This document shows, piece after piece, positions 8,161-17,077 of a stretch of 64,000 bases of DNA (positions are counted from its first letter, which is position 1; each line of letters begins with the position of its first letter). The notes beneath the pieces are model-generated. The model searched no databases, was not told the origin of the DNA, and saw only the letters and a program-made list of their open reading frames with translations. The stretch is from positions 1 to 64,000 of the forward strand of contig JAACJG010000007.1 in NCBI GenBank assembly GCA_009917695.1, in the 5' to 3' direction. The position numbers were made by a program, and so were the translations under genes. Origin of the DNA: Candidatus Rifleibacterium amylolyticum. GTDB taxonomy: Bacteria > Muiribacteriota > Ozemobacteria > Ozemobacterales > Ozemobacteraceae.

Positions 8161-11115
8161 ATGGGCGAGAGGCAGGAAAGAAATATTTTCAGCAGGTACC
8201 GGGCACTTACCTGGATCGGCGGGTTGGTCTGTTTCGTGCTGGTACCATTGTTTCTGCTCGATCTGCTGGTCGATAACATGCTGCGTCTGCGCAGCGAAAA
8301 AGAGCAGCAGCAGATATTCGCCGAGATGGACAGCCGGCTCGATTTTCTCAGCCAGAATGTCGATATTTCTTACTTTCTGCACAAGCTTCTGAAAAAGCAT
8401 GTCGAACGGGCGGCCGGTCATGAACAGCCATTACACAGCCTCGAGCTCAGCATCAAAGAGCTGAAATCTCGATATCCAGGTCTTTTCAAGTTCATCGTCT
8501 GGGATAACAACGGCAAGACTGTCGATGCCCTGACCGACGAAAAAAGCTACCGCTATATCGTCAGCAATCTCTACAGCTTTTTCGGTGAAATTGCCGAACA
8601 TTGCCGCAGCGAGTATCCGGGTTTTCCTGAGCTTCTGCCAGTTGTCGAAAAGCGTATAAACATGTTCAGAGCCTATCTCGGACGCTTTCTCGTGCCATCG
8701 CATCTGCGTTACCCCTTTCAAATGGGCGCGCACGGGCGCATGATTCTCTCTGATGCTCCGCAGCGGTTTCCTCTGTTCTGGTTCGATGCGCGTTCCGATT
8801 TCACTGTCTTCTGCGCGGCCAATCCGCTTGAGCAGCACCGCCACATTGGCGTACAGAACGCCATCGATCAGTTGAACCAGGGCAACGACAATATCATTAC
8901 CGCCTTCATCGACCTGCGCAACCTGCCAGAACCATCATCCGACAACAATTTTGCCAATGAGCTGCTGCTCGAACTCGGCAAGTTTGAAAACGCATCGCTC
9001 CCGCATCGCCAGCTCAAGGATCATCTGATCGCCTTCAAACTCCTCGACCCATATCTGCGCGGCTACTGCCAGATAGATCGAAGCCGGCTGCAACACGGTT
9101 ATCCCGATCGGATCAAAGCAAAGCTTTTCGCCAGACTGGCCGTGGCAGCGGTGGTGATCCTGTTTGTATTCTACTGCTACAGCCTGCGCCTGAAGAGGCT
9201 GACCTTTTCAATCAGAACGCGCATCGCGTTGCTTTTTCTTTATGCCAATGGTCTGCCACTGCTGATTCTTGGCACCATCGGGCATGAATATCTTCAGCAA
9301 CTTGAGGGGTCGCTGCTGCACTCAGCACATCGCGACCACGAGCGCCTGCTCGAAGAAGTAGACGCCGGCTATCGCAGATTTCAGAATGTTCTGACCGAAC
9401 GCACCCGCACGCTGATGGCTTCTTATTCGGCTGAGGTAACCAACCGGTTGCCTGACAGCAATGATATTCCCTATTTCAAATCAATAATTGAACAGCTGAG
9501 TGCAGAAGAAGCCTACGTCTACGGCAGCGATGGCGAAGTGCTGCTTGCCTTTCGCAGAGCTCGAAAAGCTCAGTCGCAGAGCATGATGAAGATTTTCTCG
9601 GCTTACGCACTTCAGTATATGAATCGCAAACCTGAGATAGACAACAAACCAGCCCGGGGCGTGGGCGCGGCCAAATACCTCGAGTTGTCGACTGAGTCTC
9701 TCTCGCGCGATGGCATGACCCTCTTCCGATCGATGATGCATGTAGCAGACCGCCTCGAAAAACTGTCATTCGGAACTGAAAACAGAATGTGCTTTTTCAG
9801 ATTTTTCGGTGATAAAAGCAAGGGGTCATTTCATTCGATGCTGATGCTGTCATGGCTGCACAACCGAGTACAGGAAGCCTATGCCCGACATCTGGCCGAA
9901 GAAATGACGAGCGCTGATCGAAAAAAGATTCAGCTCGTCTGCATGTCGCAACACAGCGGCAATCTGGTGGGAAATCATCAGATTGCAGATACCAGCCTCA
10001 GGCCGGTTTTGCAGAAAGGCTTCAACCTGCAGTCTGCCCGCGAAAATGCTTTATATTACAAGGGAAAACGCTATATAGTTACTGCTCTGGCCGGCCGCCA
10101 GCTCGACAACATGTCTCTGGGCATCGTCATCGAGGCCGATGAAATAGAACGGGCTGTCAGAAAAGCTCAGATACAGCTGTTGTGGTTCGGCCTGATCAGT
10201 CTTGCAATCGTGTCTGGAGTTGCCCTGGCATTGAGCCGGCAGTTTATCAGACCGGTCAGACAGCTGGCTGAAGCGGTAAAGCAGATCGGAGCACGCAATT
10301 TCGGATTTCGCAACAAGATTGAAAGTGCTGATGAATTCGGCGATCTCGGCAGAGTTTTCAATTCAACCATGGCCGGCATGCACGAACTTGAAATCGGCAA
10401 GATCGTTCAGGCAACTCTGCTGCCGGAGGCTTATTATAAAAGCGACCGCATCGAAGTTTTTGCCCGCAGTGTTTCGATGACCAAAATGGGAGGCGATTAC
10501 TTTGATTACTGCCGGCCAGCAGCCGGACTTACCGGCGTTTTCATGGGCGATGTCGCCGGACACGGCATTCCGGCAGCGCTTATCATGGCAATGGCCAAGG
10601 CAATAGTGACGATAGACAGAGAAAGCCTCAGCGATCCTTCGCGCCTGCTGACTTCGCTGCATGATGTATTGTTCAAGCTCAAGAGCGACAACTTCAAGCG
10701 CATGATGACCTGTCAATATCTGGTGATCGACGATCACACCGGAGCATGCCGCTTTGCCAACGCCGGACATTGTTACCCGATAATTGTCTCTGAATCAGGC
10801 CGAACCTCGACTTTTGCCGAAATAGTGGGCTCGCCGGTCGGCATCTCGCGACGGGCCCGCTACAGCAACAGCGACCTTGCCATCGAACCCGGCGACTCAC
10901 TGATTCTCTACAGCGACGGCATGCTGGAAGCGAGAAATGCTCAAGGGAATGAATATGGTCCCGAACGTCTGCTCGAACTGGCTCGCCAGGCCTGGCACGC
11001 CGACATTCAGCAGTATTATCAAAACCTGTATCAGGCTAACCTGGCCTGGTCTGACAAGATCGAAGACGATATAACCATTGTCCTGATAAGGTTTTCTGCG
11101 GAGGCAACAGATTAA
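8161..11115 (+). CDS. Receptor phosphatase A1: membrane sensor with HAMP and SpoIIE/PP2C domain
   Basis: First gene of pair 1, 984 residues. TM1 is near 16-36 and is followed by a first extracytoplasmic region of about 280 residues. TM2 (321-341) and TM3 (about 355-373) come next, then a second extracytoplasmic region of about 300 residues, TM4 (672-693), HAMP (about 694-750) and a C-terminal PP2C phosphatase. Metal-site acidic residues are present: GGDYFD (D779), GDVAGHG (D797), SDG (D919) and EDD (D969, D970). SpoIIE/RsbU phosphatases dephosphorylate STAS anti-anti-sigma proteins; the true target here is unknown. Type A marks are NAGHC (H870) and LGRFLVP in the first sensor region. Its stop is separated by one base from the GTG of the partner. 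Confidence 0.9.
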   Translation: MGERQERNIFSRYRALTWIGGLVCFVLVPLFLLDLLVDNMLRLRSEKEQQQIFAEMDSRLDFLSQNVDISYFLHKLLKKHVERAAGHEQPLHSLELSIKELKSRYPGLFKFIVWDNNGKTVDALTDEKSYRYIVSNLYSFFGEIAEHCRSEYPGFPELLPVVEKRINMFRAYLGRFLVPSHLRYPFQMGAHGRMILSDAPQRFPLFWFDARSDFTVFCAANPLEQHRHIGVQNAIDQLNQGNDNIITAFIDLRNLPEPSSDNNFANELLLELGKFENASLPHRQLKDHLIAFKLLDPYLRGYCQIDRSRLQHGYPDRIKAKLFARLAVAAVVILFVFYCYSLRLKRLTFSIRTRIALLFLYANGLPLLILGTIGHEYLQQLEGSLLHSAHRDHERLLEEVDAGYRRFQNVLTERTRTLMASYSAEVTNRLPDSNDIPYFKSIIEQLSAEEAYVYGSDGEVLLAFRRARKAQSQSMMKIFSAYALQYMNRKPEIDNKPARGVGAAKYLELSTESLSRDGMTLFRSMMHVADRLEKLSFGTENRMCFFRFFGDKSKGSFHSMLMLSWLHNRVQEAYARHLAEEMTSADRKKIQLVCMSQHSGNLVGNHQIADTSLRPVLQKGFNLQSARENALYYKGKRYIVTALAGRQLDNMSLGIVIEADEIERAVRKAQIQLLWFGLISLAIVSGVALALSRQFIRPVRQLAEAVKQIGARNFGFRNKIESADEFGDLGRVFNSTMAGMHELEIGKIVQATLLPEAYYKSDRIEVFARSVSMTKMGGDYFDYCRPAAGLTGVFMGDVAGHGIPAALIMAMAKAIVTIDRESLSDPSRLLTSLHDVLFKLKSDNFKRMMTCQYLVIDDHTGACRFANAGHCYPIIVSESGRTSTFAEIVGSPVGISRRARYSNSDLAIEPGDSLILYSDGMLEARNAQGNEYGPERLLELARQAWHADIQQYYQNLYQANLAWSDKIEDDITIVLIRFSAEATD

Positions 11116-11116
11116 A

Positions 11117-14035
11117 GTGAACGCTAATCTTAAAAACCTCGCAGTCTGGATGGTGCAGACCTTTGTATTTATACTGATTCCAGTGTTGGTATTTTATGCC
11201 GGAATGAGTCACATCGACCAGCTCAGATATGAAGACAGCCTGCTTTCGGTTGAACAGAAGGTCGAAGAAACCCTGGCCAGCTTTGCCACCCACTCCAACA
11301 GCGAGGAGTTCATGGCGCGAACCTTTCGCCGCGCATTTATCGAGATGCTCGCCGCCAATCCGGCAGAAGTGATCAAAGACTACCATCAGCGACTTGCCGG
11401 AAACTTTGATTATCTGCTGTGGGATGCCTCAAACCATCTGCTTGCCGGCTCAATCGACCCGAAGAGCATCGAGGGAGACTGGCGAACAGCCATTCAGACA
11501 ATAAGCGCTGTATTTGCGCCAAGAGGCAAGCATTACGAACCCTCTGACTACGAAGTGATCAATCTCAGAAAAATTTTTGGCCCGCAGCTGGTAATCGAAG
11601 ATCTCAGCGAAAACATCTCTGAAAGCAACAACCTGCTGATGGCGACTGACAGTTCGGGCAAAAAACCGCGCTGCTGGATCGCAAGCTTCAGAGGCATCAC
11701 ACTGGTCATTCTGGTCGAACAGGCGGCTATAAGCACTTCTGACAACGGTCTGCGCTATTACATGCAGCATCTGCATCAGACCGAGGCGCCATTCATTCTG
11801 GGATTTGCCCGAAAAGACCAGATCACGAGCACTGACTCAATACCGGACCGCGAAACGGCCAGCGCGGTTTTGCGTCAGCACAGCCTCAAAAACGGATTAA
11901 AACTTGTCACGCCGCAGGCGCACTATTTCATGCGAATTATCGACGATGACCTGACGCTTTTTGCAGCCGTCAGAAAAGACTCGCTGGCGGCCGGCAGCAA
12001 TAACATTCCGTTCACAATCATGCTTATTCTGCTGCTCGCACCCTACCTCTGGATAGGCTGGAAAAATGCCGGCAATGGCATGCGCTTCTCGATATCACGC
12101 AAGCTGTTGCTGCTGTTTGCTTATTCGAGCGGCCTGCCACTTTCCATGCTGTTTTTTGTCGGTTACGATTATCTTGCGCAAAAACAGTATGCGATGTTCG
12201 ACGAAATACATGCGCAGGGCACAAAATTTCTCAAAAACTTTGACGAACGCTTCAAATCAGAAGAAGCCCGTCAGATCTTTCAGATAAGCCACGCCCTGGA
12301 GGAGTTGAAAGAGGCCTGCCGAAACCAGCCGATTGCGGTTGAGCCCTATAAAATCTTCGCCGACAAAGCAACCGCTGATCTTGCAGATCGCCACGACCTG
12401 CGCATGTTCATGGTGGCCAGTGAAACCAGGTTTACCGGCACGATAACCGCTGCCTACATCAATAACAAACGCATCGAAATCACCAGCGAGCGAATCAGCG
12501 AACGTACCAGAAAAAAGAAAGACGAAGAAGCCGAGGCCTTTACCGCGCTGTTGCGCTTCATTCTTTCGACCCTCAATGGCGACACGATAGATGCGCGAAC
12601 AGCGACCGAAATCGAAATGATCGCCGAATCGATAATGCAGAAATCGCTGCTCGAAGTGCAGAATGAGTTTCTTCAGGCAAACGGCCAGATCACCATGATG
12701 GGGCTTGGCACCAGCCGCAGCCGCGCGCTGGTCGAACTGATTTCGCTGCATACCGGCAAAAAGTATGACTTTCTGCTGATGGCAACCTGGAACGCCGAAG
12801 TTCTCGAGCACACTTATGCCCGACGGCAGTTTCTCAATGCCAGTCGTAATATAGATCATCTGCAACTGGGTATGATCAACGAAGATTCTTCACTCTCTTT
12901 TCCGGCAGACTTCGCCGGAAATATAGCTTTGCGCGAATATGCCAGAAAATTTACGCACAGACCGGTGCCACCACGCCAGTTCATAACCATCAACCACCAG
13001 GACTACCTGATCATGGGCTTTCGCGGCAAATATATGAGTTATTTCAATCTTTTCGGCCTCTACCCGGCTCAGCTGATCAAAGACAAGATCTACCACGAAA
13101 AGAAGCGACTGATCAGCTTCGGGTTCATGTCACTGCTGCTCGCTATGCTTCTCGGGCAGCTGCTGTCTTACAGTTTTCTCTATCCGCTCAAGATTCTGGC
13201 GGAAGGGGCCGAAGCTATTCAGCTGCGCAATTTCGACAAGCGTCTGCCCGAGCTTGGCCGCGATGAGTTTGGCGAAATGGCGAGGGTTTTTAACACAACC
13301 ATGGTTGATTTTGAAGAACTTAAGGTTGCCGGAGCGGTGCAGGAACACCTGTTGCCGGGCAAACTTCCTGAACCCGAAGGCTGCCGCATTTACGCCCGCA
13401 GTTTTTCGCGCGGCGATCTTGGCGGCGACTACTACGACTGTTTTATCAGCGCTGATGACCACCTCTGCCTGCTCACCGGCGACGTCAGCGGCCATGGTGC
13501 CGGGGCAGCTCTGATAATGGCGATGGCCAAGGCCGCAATAATGAAGCTCGAAAATCTGCACAATGCCCCGGCCGAACTGCTGATGCGCATGCACCAGCTG
13601 ATAGCCGCTACCGGACAGCATCAGCTCAAAACCATGTCATTCCAGTTCTTCAATATCGATGTCAACTCGTGCCAGGCTGTTTACAGCAATGCCGGCAGCT
13701 GGCCACCTCTGTTGATCAGCCATGATCAAAAGACAATCAGCGAGATATCACTGCCCGGGCCGCGACTTGGAGCATTAAAAAAACCGCAATTCACCAGTCG
13801 AAAGCTCACCTTCGGCAACGGTGAAACTTTGCTGCTTTATACCGACGGCCTGATTAAAGCTCTTGATATTCGCAGTCAGATGATCGGCCTCGAAAATTTC
13901 AAAATAATGGCTGTAGAAAACTTTCACCCCGATCCGCAGACATTTTTTGACCGGCTTATGGCGGCTCACCGCATGCGAACAGGCAATCGTGAGCTTCAGG
14001 ATGACACCACTCTCATCATCGTCGTTTTCAATTAA
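11117..14035 (+). CDS. Receptor phosphatase B1, partner of A1
   Basis: The protein has 972 residues and starts at a GTG one base after the A1 stop, which points to translational coupling. TMs lie near 7-29, 297-315, 330-352 and 665-686, followed by HAMP and PP2C. Core acidic residues are kept (GGDYYD, GDVSGHG, YTDG, QDD). Type B marks are FGPQL in the first sensor region and NAGSW in place of NAGHC (S861). After YTDG it reads LIKALD where its paralogues have an acidic (I/L)xE, so B1 is the most divergent B member at this site. No type IV or secretion genes are nearby; the only neighbours are further paralogues. Confidence 0.9.
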   Translation: MNANLKNLAVWMVQTFVFILIPVLVFYAGMSHIDQLRYEDSLLSVEQKVEETLASFATHSNSEEFMARTFRRAFIEMLAANPAEVIKDYHQRLAGNFDYLLWDASNHLLAGSIDPKSIEGDWRTAIQTISAVFAPRGKHYEPSDYEVINLRKIFGPQLVIEDLSENISESNNLLMATDSSGKKPRCWIASFRGITLVILVEQAAISTSDNGLRYYMQHLHQTEAPFILGFARKDQITSTDSIPDRETASAVLRQHSLKNGLKLVTPQAHYFMRIIDDDLTLFAAVRKDSLAAGSNNIPFTIMLILLLAPYLWIGWKNAGNGMRFSISRKLLLLFAYSSGLPLSMLFFVGYDYLAQKQYAMFDEIHAQGTKFLKNFDERFKSEEARQIFQISHALEELKEACRNQPIAVEPYKIFADKATADLADRHDLRMFMVASETRFTGTITAAYINNKRIEITSERISERTRKKKDEEAEAFTALLRFILSTLNGDTIDARTATEIEMIAESIMQKSLLEVQNEFLQANGQITMMGLGTSRSRALVELISLHTGKKYDFLLMATWNAEVLEHTYARRQFLNASRNIDHLQLGMINEDSSLSFPADFAGNIALREYARKFTHRPVPPRQFITINHQDYLIMGFRGKYMSYFNLFGLYPAQLIKDKIYHEKKRLISFGFMSLLLAMLLGQLLSYSFLYPLKILAEGAEAIQLRNFDKRLPELGRDEFGEMARVFNTTMVDFEELKVAGAVQEHLLPGKLPEPEGCRIYARSFSRGDLGGDYYDCFISADDHLCLLTGDVSGHGAGAALIMAMAKAAIMKLENLHNAPAELLMRMHQLIAATGQHQLKTMSFQFFNIDVNSCQAVYSNAGSWPPLLISHDQKTISEISLPGPRLGALKKPQFTSRKLTFGNGETLLLYTDGLIKALDIRSQMIGLENFKIMAVENFHPDPQTFFDRLMAAHRMRTGNRELQDDTTLIIVVFN

Positions 14036-14043
14036 CACTGTTT

Positions 14044-14072
14044 TTGCCAAAAGCAGCGCTTTGCGGTATCCT
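14044..14072 (+). promoter_or_regulatory. Possible internal promoter before pair 2
   Basis: TTGCCA (14044-14049), a 17-base spacer ending GCGG, and TATCCT (14067-14072) sit in the 93-base gap between B1 and A2, the only sizeable gap inside the six-gene run. It could give pairs 2 and 3 their own transcript. The -10 match is moderate. Confidence 0.35.
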
Positions 14073-14128
14073 TAGGCAGATTTAATTCTTGCGACAGGAA
14101 ACCGGCTTGCAATGACCGGCATCGATAG

Positions 14129-17077
14129 ATGAGCTCAGACACACAACTGCCGCTTCAGCACAGATGGCCAATCGCCTTCTGGAGTGGAGTTGTTCTGTTT
14201 TTCGTATTTTTCCCGCTGTTTCTGCTCGACGTCGGCCTCGAAAGCCTGCTGGAAACCCGGCAGAATCTTCAAAAACAGGAGCTTTATCGAGCTCTCGAAC
14301 AGAATCTCGAAAAGCTTCTGCAATACCGCAACAGCCGCCACTATTACCATGCTCTGCTGAAGAGGGTTTTTGAACTGGCAGAATTACAACCGCAGCCGGC
14401 GGCCTATTTGAAAAATGCACTTAATCAGCTGAAACAGCGTAATCCCGGCACTTTCAGATTCATTGTCTGGAACGACAGGGGAGAAATCATCGATGAACTG
14501 ACCGATGAAAAGGGCTACCGCTATATCGTCAGGTCTCTCTACGAAGCTTTTAAAGAAATTACCATCGACAGCACAGAAAATTACCCGGGCAAACCAGAAC
14601 TCCTGCCAATCATTGAGAATCGTGGCAAGATGAACATATTGCGCAGTTACCTTGGCGCTTTTCTGGTTCCTGAATACATGAATCTGCCGATGTTGCGGGC
14701 CAGTCTGGGCGAATGCATCATAGCTTCGTCGGATCAGGATCGGGCGAACTTCTGGTTTCAGATTGGCAAAAAAGTCGGAATGTTTGCACAGATAAGCCGG
14801 CAGGCAGTGGGATCGGCCGATTATCTGGAAAAACTGGTAACCGGCATAAACAAGGCTTCAGACCCCAGCTTCAAAATTGGAATCATCGAATTGACCAGCG
14901 CCAATGTCATGTTTACCGGCAGCGAACTGAGTCATTCTGAAGAGGTTCTCATCGAGCTCAAAAAGTTTCAACACTTTGCCGAACCCAGACTCGAAACCGA
15001 AAATTACCTGATTCTGGCACGAATGGTATCGCAATCGATCATGGGTTTCAGCCTGGTCGAGAAAGAAGGCCGGGTTATCGTCCCCCGCCTGGCCCGCGGC
15101 CAGATAATGACGGGTGCGGTCTTACTGATTCTGCTCATTGCCGCCGGGCTTTATTCGTTTTTCAAGATTTCCGGCCTGATTTCAATCAGATACAAACTGG
15201 CAATACTTTTTATATACGCCAACGGGCTGCCCCTGATTATTCTAGGGTTTCTCGGTTATGAGTATCTGCAGCAGACCAGACGCCTTCTCATCGACCAGGC
15301 ACACGAAAAAACCGCAGCGCTGCTCAGAGATTTCGATTCCCGCTACGAACTGATCAAAGCCGAATATGCAGAGCATATCAATGCCTTCGTAGATGAAATC
15401 AACCGACAGAGCACAGGGCAGTCAATAAAACTTGACGAACACGAAAAACTTGTAGACTGGATAAATGCTACCAGACCTTATGATTTTGTTTTAATCAATG
15501 AATCCGGCAGATTCCAGTCAGGCTATCCCGGTGCCAACCGCTCCGGCAATTTTTTCGCCAACATGGGCCGAAACCTGCTCGAATACATAAATATTGCCTC
15601 ATATTCAGATCCCTCGATATTCAAAGATGTACAATTGAGCCGGCGCGATTCGGCCGCAGACTTTCTCGGCACCAAAAAAGTTGTGTTCCACCAGTTTTTG
15701 CGCCGCATCCGCAAAATCAACCCTGAACAGATGGGCGCTGAAGGTCGGCAATACTACTGGAATATTTTCGGCAATTCCGAACAGAGAAAGTTTACCAATA
15801 TTCTTGTGGTCTCCTGGCTACACTCTGTTTTACAGGAATCTTACGTTAAAAAGACGATAGAGGATCTCAACAACAATGCCGGCAACATCAAGTGCTTTGC
15901 GATTGTCGATAACAACGGAGTGACTTATCCTGAAGACAAACAGCCTGACCGCGAGATATTCAACCTTTTCAGGCAGGCATTCGGCCTTCAGATGATAAGA
16001 AGCGATAAGATACAGATGGCCGGCATAGAATACGCCGCTTTTGCCACAATAGGAAGACAGCTCAACCATATTGCCATCGTCGGGTTATATCCGCTCGCTA
16101 CCATCAATCAGCAGATCGATACCCTGCGCATGCGACTTATCGTGTTTGCACTGCTCAGCCTCGCTCTTACCATTGGCATCGGAAAGCTTCTATCTGCCCA
16201 GTTTATGCAACCGGTTAAGCAGCTGGAAGAAGGTGTTCAGGCTATCGGACGACAGGACTTCAGATATCGCCTGCAGATCGCCTCGCAAGACGAGTTCGGA
16301 CACCTCGGCTCCGTTTTCAACAACGCCATCGAGAGCCTTGAAGACCTTGAAGTCGCCAAAGTTGTTCAGGAAAACCTGTTTCCGCTCGAAAACCTTGTAC
16401 AGAACAATATAGAAGTATATGGCCGCAGCGTTACCATGAGCCGACTGGGCGGCGATTATTATGACTTTTTCACGGTCAATCAGCAGCATGTCGGCATTTT
16501 GATGGGAGATGTCGCCGGGCATGGCGTTCCTGCCGCGCTGCTGATGGCAATGGCCAAGGCTTCAGTTCTTATCGCCGGCGACAAGACATCGTTACCCTCG
16601 CAGCTGCTGACATCTCTGCACAAGGTCATCTTTCGCATAAAAAGCAGCAAAATCAGGCGCATGATGACCTGCCAGTATTTCTGCATCGATTCGCTGACAG
16701 GCGAATACCTCTTTTCCAACGCCGGTCACTGTTTTCCGGCAATTATCGGCAAGGAAGGGCAGGAAGTCAGCCTGCTTCAAGCCATTGGCTCGCCGCTGGG
16801 CGTGTCGAGAAGAGCAAAGTATGAAGACCTCGCGAATCAACTCAACGACGGTGATATAGTGCTTCTTTATACTGACGGCATAATCGAAGCACAGAACAAT
16901 GAAGGCAAAGAAATGGGTTTTGACAGGTTTACCGCTATCTTGAAAAACGAATACAGCAGTGACCTTGAAACCTATTATAACCGTATCTTTGCTGCTTATC
17001 TGAAATGGTCAACCAAGGCCGACGATGACATCACCCTGGTACTGATAAGATTTGCCGGGAAAGAGGCAAAAGCATGA
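14129..17077 (+). CDS. Receptor phosphatase A2
   Basis: Type A member of 982 residues, opening pair 2. TM1 (17-35) reads FFPLFLLDV; TM2 and TM3 lie near 325-346 and 355-378, and TM4 near 671-690. The first sensor region holds FRFIVWNDRG and LTDEKGYRYIV, a signature shared by A1, A5 and, loosely, the other A members. LGAFLVPEYMNLP follows. The phosphatase keeps GGDYYDFF, GDVAGHGVPAAL, TDGIIEAQN and DDDIT, and NAGHC (H867) is intact, so it is expected to be active. The upstream ribosome binding site is weak. The stop overlaps the ATG of B2 by four bases (ATGA). Confidence 0.9.
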   Translation: MSSDTQLPLQHRWPIAFWSGVVLFFVFFPLFLLDVGLESLLETRQNLQKQELYRALEQNLEKLLQYRNSRHYYHALLKRVFELAELQPQPAAYLKNALNQLKQRNPGTFRFIVWNDRGEIIDELTDEKGYRYIVRSLYEAFKEITIDSTENYPGKPELLPIIENRGKMNILRSYLGAFLVPEYMNLPMLRASLGECIIASSDQDRANFWFQIGKKVGMFAQISRQAVGSADYLEKLVTGINKASDPSFKIGIIELTSANVMFTGSELSHSEEVLIELKKFQHFAEPRLETENYLILARMVSQSIMGFSLVEKEGRVIVPRLARGQIMTGAVLLILLIAAGLYSFFKISGLISIRYKLAILFIYANGLPLIILGFLGYEYLQQTRRLLIDQAHEKTAALLRDFDSRYELIKAEYAEHINAFVDEINRQSTGQSIKLDEHEKLVDWINATRPYDFVLINESGRFQSGYPGANRSGNFFANMGRNLLEYINIASYSDPSIFKDVQLSRRDSAADFLGTKKVVFHQFLRRIRKINPEQMGAEGRQYYWNIFGNSEQRKFTNILVVSWLHSVLQESYVKKTIEDLNNNAGNIKCFAIVDNNGVTYPEDKQPDREIFNLFRQAFGLQMIRSDKIQMAGIEYAAFATIGRQLNHIAIVGLYPLATINQQIDTLRMRLIVFALLSLALTIGIGKLLSAQFMQPVKQLEEGVQAIGRQDFRYRLQIASQDEFGHLGSVFNNAIESLEDLEVAKVVQENLFPLENLVQNNIEVYGRSVTMSRLGGDYYDFFTVNQQHVGILMGDVAGHGVPAALLMAMAKASVLIAGDKTSLPSQLLTSLHKVIFRIKSSKIRRMMTCQYFCIDSLTGEYLFSNAGHCFPAIIGKEGQEVSLLQAIGSPLGVSRRAKYEDLANQLNDGDIVLLYTDGIIEAQNNEGKEMGFDRFTAILKNEYSSDLETYYNRIFAAYLKWSTKADDDITLVLIRFAGKEAKA